NCBI GenBank assembly: GCA_029168955.1 | Contig: JAPDOI010000150.1 | Location: 1-64,000, forward strand | Source of the DNA: Aplectana chamaeleonis | Taxonomy: Eukaryota; Nematoda; Chromadorea; Rhabditida; Cosmocercidae | Direction: 5' to 3' | Length of the DNA: 64,000 nucleotides | In this document: piece after piece, positions 35,001 to 46,049 of the stretch | Layout: each line of letters opens with the position of its first letter | Position numbering within the stretch: the stretch's first letter is position 1 | Made by a program: the position numbers and the translations under genes | The notes under the pieces: model-generated | What the model was told of the DNA's origin: nothing | The model's input: the letters and a program-made list of their open reading frames with translations, nothing else | Database searches by the model: none

Positions 35001-37858
35001 GTACATAGCATCTGATGACGTCATCAGGGTGTCATGCAAAGTACATAGGGCATCTGATGACGTCATCAGGGTGTCATCGTAAAGTACATAGGGCATCTGA
35101 TGACGTCATCAGGATGTCATGTAAAGTACATAGGGCATCTGATGACGTCATCAGGGTGTCATGTAAAGTACATAAGGGCATCTGATGACGTCATCAGGGT
35201 GTCATGTAAAGTACATAGGGCATCTGATGACGTCATCAGGATGTCATGTAAAGTACATATGGCATCTGATGACGTCATCAGGTGTCATGTAAAGTACATA
35301 GGGCATCTGATGACGTCATCAGGGTGTCATGTAAAGTACATAGGGCATCTGATGACGTCATCAGGGTGTCATCTAAAGTACATAGGGCATCTGATGACGT
35401 CATCAGGTGTCATGCAAAGTACATAAGGCATCTGATGACGTCATCAGGTGTCATCTAAAGTACATAGGGCATCTGATGACGTCATCAGGTGTCATGTAAA
35501 GTACATAGGCATCTGATGACGTCATCAGGTGTCATGTAAAGTACATAGGGCATCTGATGACGTCATCAGGGTGTCATGTAAAGTACATAGGCATCTGATG
35601 ACGTCATCAGGGTGTCATCTAAAGTACATAGGGCATCTGATGACGTCATCAGGGTGTCATGTAAAGTACATAGGGCATCCGATGACGTCATCAGGATGTC
35701 ATGTAAAGTACATATGGCATCTGATGACGTCATCAAGGTGTCATCTAAAGTACATGAGGCATCTGGTCACGTCATCAGGATGTCATGTAAAGTACATAGG
35801 GCATCTGATGGCGTCATCAGGATGTCATGTAAAGTACATAGGGCATCTGATGGCGTCATCAGGATGTCATGTAAAGTACATAGTGCATCTGATGACGTCA
35901 TCAGGGTGTCATCTAAAGTACATAGTGCATCTGATGACGTCCTCAGGATCATCTAAAGTACATAAGGGATCTGATGACGTCATGAGGGTGTCATATGAAG
36001 TACATAAGGCATCTGATGACGTCATCAGGGTGTCATGTAAAGTATATAGGGCATCTGATGACGTCATCAGGGTGTCATGTAAAGTACATAGTGCATCTGA
36101 TGACGTCATCAGGGTGTCATGCAAAGTACATAGGGCATCTGATGACGTCATCAGGGTGTCATGTAAAGTACATAGGGCATCTGATGACGTCATCAGGATG
36201 TCATGTAAAGTACATAGGGCATCTGATGACGTCATCAGGGTGTCATGTAAAGTACATAGGGCATCTGATGACGTCATCAGGGTGTCATATGAAGTACATA
36301 AGGCATCTGATGACGTCATCAGGGTGTCATGTAAAGTACATAGGGCATCTGATGACGTCATCAGGGTGTCATGTAAAGTACATAGTGCATCTGATGACGT
36401 CATCAGGGTGTCATCTAAAGTACATAGGGCATCTGATGACGTCATCAGGATGTCATGTAAAGTACATAGTGCATCTGATGACGTCATCAGGGTGTCATGC
36501 AAAGTACATAGGGCATCTGATGACGTCATCAGGGTGTCATCTAAAGTACATAGGGCATCTGATGACGTCATCAGGGTGTCATGTAAAGTACACAAGGCAT
36601 CTGATGACGCCGTCAGGGCGTCATCTAAAGTACAAAGGGCATCTGATGACGTCATCAGGGTGTCATCTAAAGTACCTAGGGCATCTGATGACGTCATCAG
36701 GGTGTCATGTAAAGTACATAGGGCATCTGATGACGTCATCAGGATGTCATGTAAAGTAGATAGGGCATCTGATGACGTCATCATGGTGGCCTGCAAAGGA
36801 CACAAGGCATCTGATCACGCCATCAGGGTGTCATGTAAAGTACATAGGCATCTGATGACGTCATCAGGGTGTCATATAAAGTACATAAGGCATCTGATGA
36901 CGTCATCAGGGTGTCATCTAAAGTACAAAGGGCATCTGATGACGTCATCAGGGTGTCATGTAAAGTACATAGTGCATCTGATGACGTCATCAAGGTGTCA
37001 TCTAAAGTACATAGGGCATCTGATGACTTCATCAGGGTGTCATGCAAAGTACATAAGGCATCTGATTACGTCCTCGGGATGTCATGTAAAGTACATAGGG
37101 CATCTGATGACGTCATCAGGGTGTCATGCAAAGTACACAAGGCATCTGATGACGCCATCAGGGCGTCATCTAAAGTACAAAGGGCATCTGATGACGTCAT
37201 CAGGGTGTCATGTAAAGTACATAGTGCATCTGATGACGTCATCAAGGTGTCATCTAAAGTACATAGGGCATCTGATGACGTCATCAGGGTGTCATATAAA
37301 GTACATATGGCATCTGATGACGTCATCAGGGTGTCATCTAAAGTACATGGGGCATCTGGTCACGTCATCAGGGTGTCATTTAAAGTATATAGGGCATCTG
37401 ATGACGTCATCAGGGTGTCATCTAAAGTACAAAGGGCATCTGATGACGTCATCAGGGTGTCATATAAAGTACATAAGTCATCTGATGACGTCATCAGGGT
37501 GTCATGCAAAGTACACAAGGCATCTGATGACGTCATCAGGGTGTCATGTAAAGTACAAAGGGCATCTGATGACGTCATCAGGGTGTCATATGAAGTACAT
37601 AAGGCATCTGATGACGTCATCAGGGTGTCATGTAAAGTACATAGGGCATCTGATGACGTCATCAGGGTGTCATGCAAAGTACACAAGGCATCTGATGACG
37701 TCATCAGGGTGTCATGTAAAGTACAAAGGGCATCTGATGACGTCATCAGGGTGCCATGTAAAGTACATAGGGCATCTGATGACGTCATCACGACGTCGTG
37801 CCAAGGTCGTGCCAAGTGCATAAAGCATCTGGTGACGTCATCGGGACGTCGCGGAAAG

Positions 37859-37988
37859 TGAGCAGCGCTTCATTTGTAGCGTGTGCAATAAGTTTGTTGC
37901 TTACTGATTATTATAGCAATCCATGCTATTTGAAAAATATTGAAGATTTTTTTCAGAGATATTACTTCGTAATATCAATAAAAAGTGA
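37859..37988. other. Right border of the array with a relic of the 146-bp satellite
   Basis: Past the degenerate last units, 37,890-37,907 reads AAGTTTGTTGCTTACTGA. This repeats, with two differences, the sequence just left of the array (AAGTTTGTTACTTTCTGA, 20,497-20,514). The rest is AT-rich with no gene. Confidence 0.7.
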
Positions 37989-38612
37989 ACATTTCTATCA
38001 AAAAGGGGTCTTCCAAGCGAAAGAGGTTTGGATGGCGTCAGAAACGTTCCAACAAAAAGGGAACAATAGGTAAGTAGATTGAGGAGAGTCTACGAAAAGT
38101 GAACAATATTTTCTGAGACTGATTTTCCTGGCCGATACTTCTTAACAGCGAAAACAAACCGTTGCGGTGTTTTACACGGAAGCACTCTGTGGTTCTAAAA
38201 ATGGTTTTGATTATGCGAGAACATCTTAAATGTATGTGCATGTAAACCTAATACTTACCATCAGAATAGAAGATGATGTCGAAAAGACTCAAAGAGACGG
38301 TTATGTCTAGCTGTAAGGAGAAGCGAAATGATAAAATAGGAATACAGCATTAAGCAAGAGTAATCCCGTAGAATCTCGTGAAACGACTAGAAGCCCTTTT
38401 TCCGGAAAACACTAAGCTCGTTCTCGTAAAATACCACAACGGTTTGTTTTTGCTGTTAAGAAGTATCGGCCAGGAAAATCAGTCTCAGAAAATATTGTTC
38501 ACTTTTTGTAGACTCTCCTCAGTATACTTACCTATTGTTCCCTTTTTGTTGGAACGTTTCTGACGCCAACCAAACCTCTTTCGCTTGGAAGACCCCTTTT
38601 TGATAGAAATGT
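37989..38612. mobile_element. Fold-back element with arms of about 185 bp
   Basis: ACATTTCTATCAAAAAGG at 37,989 and its complement ending at 38,612 begin two inverted arms. The arms run through GGTTTGGATGGCGTCAGAAA, AACAAAAAGGGAACAATAGG and GGCCGATACTTCTTAACAG on the left, and their complements on the right (about 38,430-38,612). The loop has no coding region. The right arm ends exactly where the next inverted-repeat structure starts. Confidence 0.85.
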
Positions 38613-40452
38613 GGTGCGCGCGAGGCGCGCACCAGATTTGGTCTTGAACTGGCCACGCGCGCAACCCATTTTTCGAAATCTAAGTCCAGGGTGAAGGTAG
38701 AAATTAGCTCTAAATTGCATTGAAAAGAGCGCAAAAAGTTGCATCTTATGCCAAGAAATGGTTTAAAATGGTTGTGTAGGATTTGAGAAAATTTCGAAAA
38801 ACCGCAAGTTTTCTCGTTAATCTCCTTTTTTTTATTCAGACGGCGTTCACGATCTTGTGCTACCAGTTAAAATTGAGCTAGGGAGCTCATTTTTGGACAG
38901 GAGGCTGGAAATGGATGCAGGTCGCTCCTATTCCACTTTGAACTCGACAGCTTTACTGTGAAGGGTACCTCAAAATGTGGGTTTACATACTAAATTAGCC
39001 GTGGAGCACGGAAACTGCTTTTTTCTGCTGCGGCTGTGGAGACCGGCGTGTGTGGGTGAATTTGCAGCCAATCAACACAGGTTGTCGGAGGTAAGTACTG
39101 AACTGGTCAGAATTCGTACTCAGGACGCGTCATCGATCGATAATCAATATTATCGATCTTCGTGCTTTTTGCAAAAAATGCGGCGAACATTGGCGATTGC
39201 TTCTGCGATTGGGTTTCTTGGTTGAGGAATTTTGCTCATCAGTCATTATCGATATATGCCAATCAATAATATCGATTTTTTCGCCTGTTGCTCGAAATGC
39301 CGCAATGATTTTTGATTGCTGACGGCTCTAAGTCATTTGTTTGGGAATTTTTTTCTCGTCATTCAAGATCAAATAAGTATTAATGATCGATAATATTGTG
39401 TTCTCACATGTTGCAATGAGTGGTATTTTTTACTGTTTTGGGTCATAACTTTTGAAAATTGTACCCATACGACAATATCGTCTGTTAGATGTTTCAGATG
39501 TTTCATCATTCCGAAATGGAAATCGTGGAGCGAAATTGAAGTCAGAAAGGGAATTTTTGGGAAAAATATGTGAAATTTCTGAAAATTTAGCTTCCCGACA
39601 AAAGTAGCGATTTGGCAATGTCATTAAGAAGTCAAAAAAATTTTTCAAAAGTATCTTGGAATATCTTTAAAAAGTTATTTGGCGTAAAATAGCATGGAGT
39701 AATAAAAAAGCAGGGAAACGAAGTGAAATAACCAAAAAATACGATTTGGTGGTCGATCATTTCACAAGCTTCTCCGTTAAACTTATCAAAACAAAATCAA
39801 GCACGATATGAAACGCAGCCTCGCGTTCACCTAGCTTGTTGACCTATGCTTATTTCCTTATGACAGCTTCCAAAAATGGCTTAATGTTTCCGTTGCGCGC
39901 TTGATTTCGCTTTGATAAGTTTAACGGAGAAGCTTGTGAAATGATCGACCACCAAATCGTATTTTTTGGTTATTTCACTTCATTTCCCTGCTTTTTTAGT
40001 AGAATGCATTCTAGCCCCTAGAATGACCGTTTATTCAACTTCTCTGAAGTTGGAAAAATGGTGTTACCCTGAGGTTAGTAACTTATTCAAAAGAAACTGG
40101 GTGATACTATCAAAGCAGAGCAATTAGCCTGGCTAGAGAGTCCATATATCTTTTGCACGTTCTCAGCGTGATCTCAGGGTCAGTGATCGCTGAGAACTGT
40201 TGGATTTCCTCTTGAATCTTGAGCTATAGTTCCAGCTCTGCCGGTCTTATGTAGCGGTCTGGCGCAGACCCATCCAAAATCGATTGCAGTAGGCTTAGGT
40301 TTAGGCTCAGGCTTAGGCAGCGAAAAAATGGAGAAACAGCAGCAGAGAAGTGAACGGAGCCCCGCAAGCGAAATCTCGCCCTTGCGAAGGAAATTTTCTG
40401 CCCTCCTTGCGGGTATTTTCTCCCCTGCTTGCGGGTAAATCCTCCTATCCAG

Positions 40453-40664
40453 GGGCCGGATTCATCAACGATAAAACCGTGGCTTTAGGGTATAATTTAC
40501 TCCGCGGGGTAAATTTTTGCGATTCATCAAAAAATAAACCCCAATTTCCGGGGTATATATGGGAGTATCCGATACATACATTTGGGGTTTATTTTGGAGT
40601 ATGAAGTGGAGTTAATTAAACTCAGGGTATAAATTACCCCAATTTTCGTTGATGAATCCGGCCC
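40453..40664. mobile_element. Small MITE with GGGCCGG ends and CAG duplication
   Basis: The 212-bp element has inverted ends GGGCCGGATTCATCAACG and its complement, flanked on both sides by CAG (40,450-40,452 and 40,665-40,667). The interior has GGGGTATATATGGGAG-like palindromic words (ACCCCAATTT, AATTTCCGGGGT). A partial relative of its end (GGCCGGATTCATCAATAC) lies at about 54,453. A 3-bp duplication suits PIF/Harbinger, but CAG is not the usual TWA, so the class is open. Confidence 0.75.
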
Positions 40665-40879
40665 CAGGTGGGCATTTTCTCCTCTCTCGCGGGCGAAATC
40701 TCCTGCTGAAATGTACGCGTGCGGCTCGAGCAAAATCTCACCTAATCAAAAACCAACGCAGAACGAACTCAATGCTTAATGGGTAGAATCCAAGTACACA
40801 AAAATCATCTCAGCAGAAAAAGTGGAAATGGCTTAGCAAACGCAATGAGCATAAAAGTGAGAGAGGGAAGCTATATAGA

Positions 40880-41458
40880 AGGCAGTGGTCGCGATCAAAT
40901 ATGCTTGTCTTCTTTTTCTCTCTAAATCATTTTCTGAGTTTAGAGTAGTAGGACCTATAAAAAAGAATCGTGAAAAACCACTGTTTCGGGCGAAATTTGA
41001 AGCCTGAACTTGCTTGAAGAATTTGAAGCTTGAAAAAGACTGAGCCTGTCTTTTGATGGTGGACGAGCCCACTCCACATCATCGGCATCGATGACCTCTT
41101 ATATCAAGAAAATCAGCTGTCTTGCAATTGAATTTCAAGCAATGAACCTTCGAATATATGTACACAATTAGTCAAAGACATTGACTGGAGTGCTATCCTT
41201 CATTGCTGAAGTGTTTATTAGGTAAATTTGCATTTATTTCTCCTTCTGAATGTCGATGATTTTTGACTGCTCGGCATGAGACTGCGATCTTTCTGGTCGC
41301 CGCTATGCACGTGGGCACGAACTGGCTTCTTTGGGCCCTAGGAACTCTAATTCTAGCCCGTTTTCCACCGCGCTACCTTCATAGTTTTTCAGCTGTTTTT
41401 GATCTAAGCTGATCTTTGTAGTTTTTTTCAATAACGTTTTTCATCGTGACCACTGCCT
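40880..41458. mobile_element. TTAA-type MITE, AGGCAG family, diverged copy
   Basis: The left end reads AGGCAGTGGTCGCGATCA and the right end is the inverse of AGGCAGTGGTCACGATGA, followed by TTAA (41,459-41,462). The expected left TTAA has changed. It sits in the loop of the large inverted-repeat structure and has no coding capacity. Confidence 0.72.
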
Positions 41459-43086
41459 TTAAAACAGCCTGTTGCTTTGCAGAAGAGACTTGAAAGCATT
41501 CAAAGACTTATGTCTGATAATTTAGCTTCCTGGCAAATGTAACGATTTGGTAATGATAAAAAAAAGTTTTAAAAATGTCTCGAAATATCTTATAAAAGAG
41601 ATTTGGCGTAAAATAGCCTGGAAAATAAAAATGGTAGGAAATGAAGTGAAATAACCAAAAATGCGATTTGGTGGTCGATCATTTCACAAGCCTTTAAGTT
41701 AAACTTATCAAAACGAAATCAAGCACGATATGGAAAGGAGCTTTGCGTTCACCTAGCTTGACCTATGCTGATTCCCTTACTATAGCCTTAAAAATGGCTT
41801 AAGGTTTCCGTTGCGCGCTTGATTTCGTTTTGATAAGTTTAAGTTAAAGGCTTGTGAAATGATCGACCACCAAATCACATTTTTGGTTATTTCACTTCAT
41901 TTCCTACCTTCTTTATTTTCCAGGCTATTTTACGCCAAATCTCTTTTTTAAAGATATTTCAAGACATTTTTAAAACTTTTTTTTATCATTACCAAATCGT
42001 TACTTTTGCCAGGAAGCTAAATTTTCAGAAATTTCACATATTTTCCCGAAGGTTCCCTTTCTGACTCCAATTTTGCTCCACGATTTCCATTTTGGAATGA
42101 TGAAACATCTGACAAACGACATTGTCATATGAGTACAATTTTTGTAACTTATGACCCAAAACCATAAAAAATACCTCTCATTGCCGCATTTCGAGCAACA
42201 TGTGATAACTCGATATTATTGATCATTAATATTTGATCTTGCATGGTAAGAAGAATTTCCCGAACAAGTGACTTAAAGCCATCAACAATCAAAAATCATT
42301 AACAGTAACAGGCGAAAAAATCAATATTATTGATTGTTATTTATCGATAATGACTGATGAGCAAAATTTCCCAACCAAGAAAACCAATCTCATCAGCAAT
42401 CACCACACCGCATTTTGTGCAAAAAGCTCGAAAATCGATAATATTGATTTTCGATCGATTACGTGTCACGAGTACGAATTCTGACGAGTTCCGTACTTAC
42501 CTCCGTCGACCTGTGTTAGCTGGCTGCAGATCTAACCCACACCTTGGTCTCCACGGCCGTATCATATCCAAGCAGTTTTCGTGCTCCACGGTTAGTTTAG
42601 TATGTAAACCCACGATTTTGAGGTACCCTTCAAAGTTAAGGTATCAAGTTCAAAATGGAATACGAGCGACCTGCTCCCATATCCAGTCTCCAGTCCAAAA
42701 ATGAGCTTCCTAGCTCAATTTTTAAGTGTACCCGCAAGATCGTGAACGCCGTCTGAAAAAAGGAGATTAACAACAAAAACGAGCGGGTTTTCAATTTTTC
42801 TCGAAAACCAGTGAACCGTTCCAAACTATTTTTGGGGTGTTCACCCAACTTTTTACGCTCTTTTCAATGCAACTTAGCCCTAATTTCTGCGTTCACTCTG
42901 AACTGAGATTTCGGAAAGGGGGTTGCGCGCGTGGCCGATTCAAAACCAAATCTGGTGCGCGCTCCGCGCGCACCACAATTCAGAATGCCCGGATTATCGC
43001 ACAACATTTGGTGCAACTTTCTTACGTTACGATAAGTGAAAAATGTGATCTGACCCTTGACCTCGCTACTGAGATATGAAGACTAA

Positions 43087-43854
43087 AGCCCCATTCATAG
43101 CTGCTCGCTTCGACATGAAGTCGAAGCGACCAATAATACTTTCGCGATCTGAAATCGCTCCGTGCCGCAACCTGAAATCGTTTCGTCAAGCGATTTCAAA
43201 ACGCTCGGGCGGGCGTAATTTTGCGTGAATCAGACGGACAATTGCGGACGAAGCCACGGGAATGAAAAAAAAAACTTTTTTCTCAGCATTCCTACTTATT
43301 TCTTGTGACCTTAACCCTTACCTTCCAGATAAAAGTGTTTTGCTTAGTTTTTAAACAAAAAATGGTTCTAAAAGAAGTTGGGCTGGAATTTACTGGAACA
43401 GCAACATGAAACTAGAGCTAAAGTCACTATTTGCTCGAAGCCGGCATGAAATGTAATTTTTCGTTAGCCTCATTACATTTTCTCATCTCTCTCATCGTAA
43501 ATGCATGACAAATACTCGTTTTTCTCTTTTACATGCCTATTTTATGCGAGTGAGCTGTGATGTCTGCAATTTTGCGCCACATAGGCAAGGTTGTGACGAA
43601 AGATTGCGGACTAGTCGCTTCGACTAGACGAATCGCTTCCATCACGGAAGCGACGCGATTAGTCGAAGCGACCTAACAAAATCAGACAGGTCGCTTCAAC
43701 AAGCTATGAAATACCCCAGTCGCTCGGCGATCGCGACTGAAACAGCAAACTGTTCCGAACCGTCGCGACTCAGTGCAAGACCTGTTGGCGCGATGGGTGT
43801 TGTAACTGTTGGCAGTGCCGCGACTAGTCGAAGCGGCCTGCTATGAATGAGCCT
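43087..43854. mobile_element. PIF/Harbinger-like MITE with TAA duplication
   Basis: TAA flanks both sides (43,084-43,086 and 43,855-43,857). The ends are AGCCCCATTCATAG and the complement of AGGCTCATTCATAG. The subterminal parts are full of GTCGCTTCGACTAGTCGAAG-type hairpins, for example around 43,615-43,670. It has no transposase. The TWA target and palindromic subterminal arrays suit Harbinger MITEs, but this is inferred. Confidence 0.78.
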
Positions 43855-43861
43855 TAAGCCT

Positions 43862-44195
43862 GCCATTTCGGCTTCTAGTAGTTGAAGTTTCAAAAAACTT
43901 CATTGGATCTAAATATAATTTTCTGGTTAGTATTTTAAACATTACTAAAAGATCGGCTATCTCTCTTCTTCTGCAAAGACTAGGCAGCTTTAGAACCCTG
44001 GCACTTTCGGTGCCTGTAGGTACTCGGGAATATGTGAGACTAAAACATCTCATCATCAGTTCGCGGGTGAAATTGTTATGAACAGTTTCCAACAGATCAA
44101 TATCCCCCTTCTGAACTGGGTTGAAGACGGCTATTCCGCACTCAACAGTGGGTCTTACGTAGGTGTCGTAGGCCCGTAGAAGTACAGGCTATAAA
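43862..44195 (-). pseudogene. LINE C-terminal fragment
   Basis: The minus strand translates as LRAYDTYVRPTVECGIAVFN, then QKGDIDLLETVHNNFTREL, then LPSLCRRREIADLLVMFKIL. This is the conserved post-RT region of CR1/Jockey-like LINEs, where a YxxxVRPxxEY block precedes Q/H-rich and RR..DL blocks. The RT itself is missing, so it is a typical 5'-truncated insertion. Confidence 0.72.
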
Positions 44196-44886
44196 ACGGC
44201 GAAAGTCACTTGGTTCCCAAGCGTGCTGGTGCGGAGCGAAGGTTAGAGACAGTGAGAGAGCGTAGAGCAGAAGGAGACCGAGGCGTCGCGCGCGCCGCTC
44301 GCGCCTCAAATGATGTTAATTACGACGTTTTATGGGTATTATTGCTCCTGAAAATCTTGAAATCGTAAGTACGATAATTCGCCCTGACTTCTACGACTTC
44401 TACGAAACACCCAAAAAAAGGACGTCTGCGGCTGTTTTGTGAACTTCCAATGGAACTTGAGTAAACAAAGGAACACCAGGACAACGATGCTGCCATAGAC
44501 CACCTCAACTCCAATCTCCCCTTTCCCTTGCGATAGGGGCGTATTCTGGACTTCCGCCACGTCCAAGCTCTCCATTAGAGAACATTTATTTCACCCACGC
44601 GATTTAAGCCTTTGCTCGGAATACCTGCATTGCTGTCCGCGGAGCTCTAAGCGCTCCTTCTGCACTTACTCAAGTTCGGCGTTGAACATACACGTGAGAA
44701 GGGTGTTAGTAAAAGATGTGCGGCGCAGAAATCCTACTGTCGAGTTGCTGTTCTTTCGTTTATTTTTGCTCTCGAGTAGTTGTTTAATGCTGCTCTTTGC
44801 TGTAGTCTCGCTCTCGATGAATTGGTTTGTGTCAAATTTGAACTTCAAGCTCTCTGCTGTCATACTGCCAGAAGGAACATTTTCAG

Positions 44887-46049
44887 TAATCGGTGGCTAT
44901 CTGAGTGAAAATCCTCGTATTCCTCATTCTGCAGTTTGGCGTTTTCTTCGTGATAAAGAATGTTGGAAAGAGATGCCGGCAATGCTGTCCAATCGACGGA
45001 GCTTCGGTGCGACTACATTGAATGGGAAAATTTACGTAGCTGGAGGGTGAGTGTCAGATCACTGAGAGGAAGCTATCATGCACTGCTAAACATGAATCCT
45101 GAAGTCAGAGGTGAAAGAGTACTCTAATAGAAACATTTCAAAAAGTTTATTGATGCTTTCAGTTTCTGAAAACGCGTAAAACAGCGTTCAAAAGTTCATA
45201 ACTTGTTCTCTTAAGAGTCACGGCGTTCCGTAAAAATTGAACATTCTGGAGTTTCTTTGCTGAATTTCGTGTGTTCTCCCAGTACAGAGTATTTATTGAT
45301 GTATACATTCGTCTTCTGTTCGAGTTCAACCGTTAAATCCGTCATAGTTGAAAGCATAGCCCAAATTGAGAGTCGTTGTAAGTTGTATCGTTGCAATTAT
45401 AAGAAGTCTTTCACACGCGTACCAGACGGAGCTGACTCGTGGAACATCGCAAACATTCGTCTTTGCCAGAAGGTCATATGTATGCATAAAAGTAAAATGC
45501 GGAAGGGGGGCATGCCTTTAAATGCGAAATTTCGAAGTGAACAATTTTTTACGGGAAGCGATAAGGAGTGTATACGTATACATTCCTTTGCCAAAGGAAC
45601 TCAGTTGAATAAAGGATTTTTTTTGCTGCTGGAAAACTTTGGAACGGATGCTCAATCATGACAATGGACCACTTATGTGTATATTCCTTTGTTCGCTGGG
45701 AATTTTCAGATATGATGGTGCGCAACAACTAAATACCGTTGAGTGTTTCGATCCAGCCACTATGAAATGGTCTCATGTGGCCTCTATGAATACTGCGCGC
45801 GGATCTTTCTCTTTAATTACTTGTGCAAATGCGATCTACGCAATCGGAGGGTAGGTCTATCTCTTAGTTTGCCCTACTTGATGAACTCATTCTGGTATTT
45901 GCAGGTATAAGAATGGGACAGCTCTCTGTTCAGTGGAAATGTATCGAGAAAATACTAATCAGTGGGAATTTTCAACACCGCTCAAGGCTCCCAGATATGG
46001 TCTGGGCGTGGCCGTGATTTCCATTCCTTCAAATAAGCTCGTCTTGTAG
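44887..46049 (+). CDS. Kelch-repeat protein gene, partial (three exons)
   Basis: Three exons join cleanly: about 44,887-45,046, 45,710-45,850 and 45,905-46,049. They are separated by a 663-base intron (GTGAGT...TTTTCAG) and a 54-base intron (GTAGGT...TTGCAG). Each junction falls within the same GG-Y motif (IYVAGG|YDG and IYAIGG|YKN), one kelch blade per exon. Blade 1 has VIGGY, W near its middle and RRSFGATTLNGKIYVAGG; blade 2 has VECFDPATMKW and NTARGSF; blade 3 has VEMYRENTNQWE and PRYGLGVAV, then a TAG stop. Kelch blades form a beta-propeller and often recruit substrates to cullin-3 ligases. No BTB or BACK domain and fewer than the usual six blades are seen, so this is a fragment or a decayed gene. 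The frame is also open upstream of 44,887 to 44,682, so the first boundary is uncertain. Confidence 0.75.

Larger units (their letters stand above)
20511..37858. repeat. 42-bp minisatellite array, about 380 units, each with a CRE-type palindrome
   Basis: The consensus unit is GCATCTGATGACGTCATCAG followed by GGTGTCATGTAAAGTACATAGG. It repeats head to tail for about 16 kb, interrupted once by a mariner. By length I estimate about 380 copies. The block CTGATGACGTCATCAG is a 16-bp perfect palindrome containing TGACGTCA, the full binding site known for CREB/ATF bZIP factors. Variation is concentrated in the other half (TCATNTAAAGTAYAWARGG). Higher-order repeats are visible, and units are most diverse at both ends and most uniform around 29-34 kb. 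Because 42 is divisible by 3, three frames stay open for kilobases. The last units degenerate from about 37,790. Whether it is transcribed or bound by any protein cannot be seen. Confidence 0.97.
38613..42974. mobile_element. Large inverted-repeat (fold-back) structure, arms about 1.4 kb
   Basis: The left arm (38,613 to about 40,010) and right arm (about 41,510-42,974) are diverged reverse complements: for example CTGGTCAGAATTCGTACTC near 39,105 against GAGTACGAATTCTGACGAG near 42,471. Each end is itself a 21-bp hairpin, GGTGCGCGC-3 bases-GCGCGCACC (38,613-38,633 and 42,954-42,974). The inner part of each arm holds a further hairpin built on GATTTGGTGGTCGATCATTT (39,690-40,000 and 41,519-42,013). 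The central 1.5 kb is non-coding and carries two other MITEs. No transposase is seen, so the superfamily is unknown. Confidence 0.85.

Noticed and set aside
20511..37858. A CRISPR array, on account of constant and variable blocks
   Set aside because: The variable half is a limited set of related variants, not unique spacers. There are no cas genes and the setting is eukaryotic.
20511..37858. A telomeric or rDNA spacer repeat
   Set aside because: Nothing resembles TTAGGC or rRNA at either side; the flanks are a 146-bp satellite and fold-back elements.
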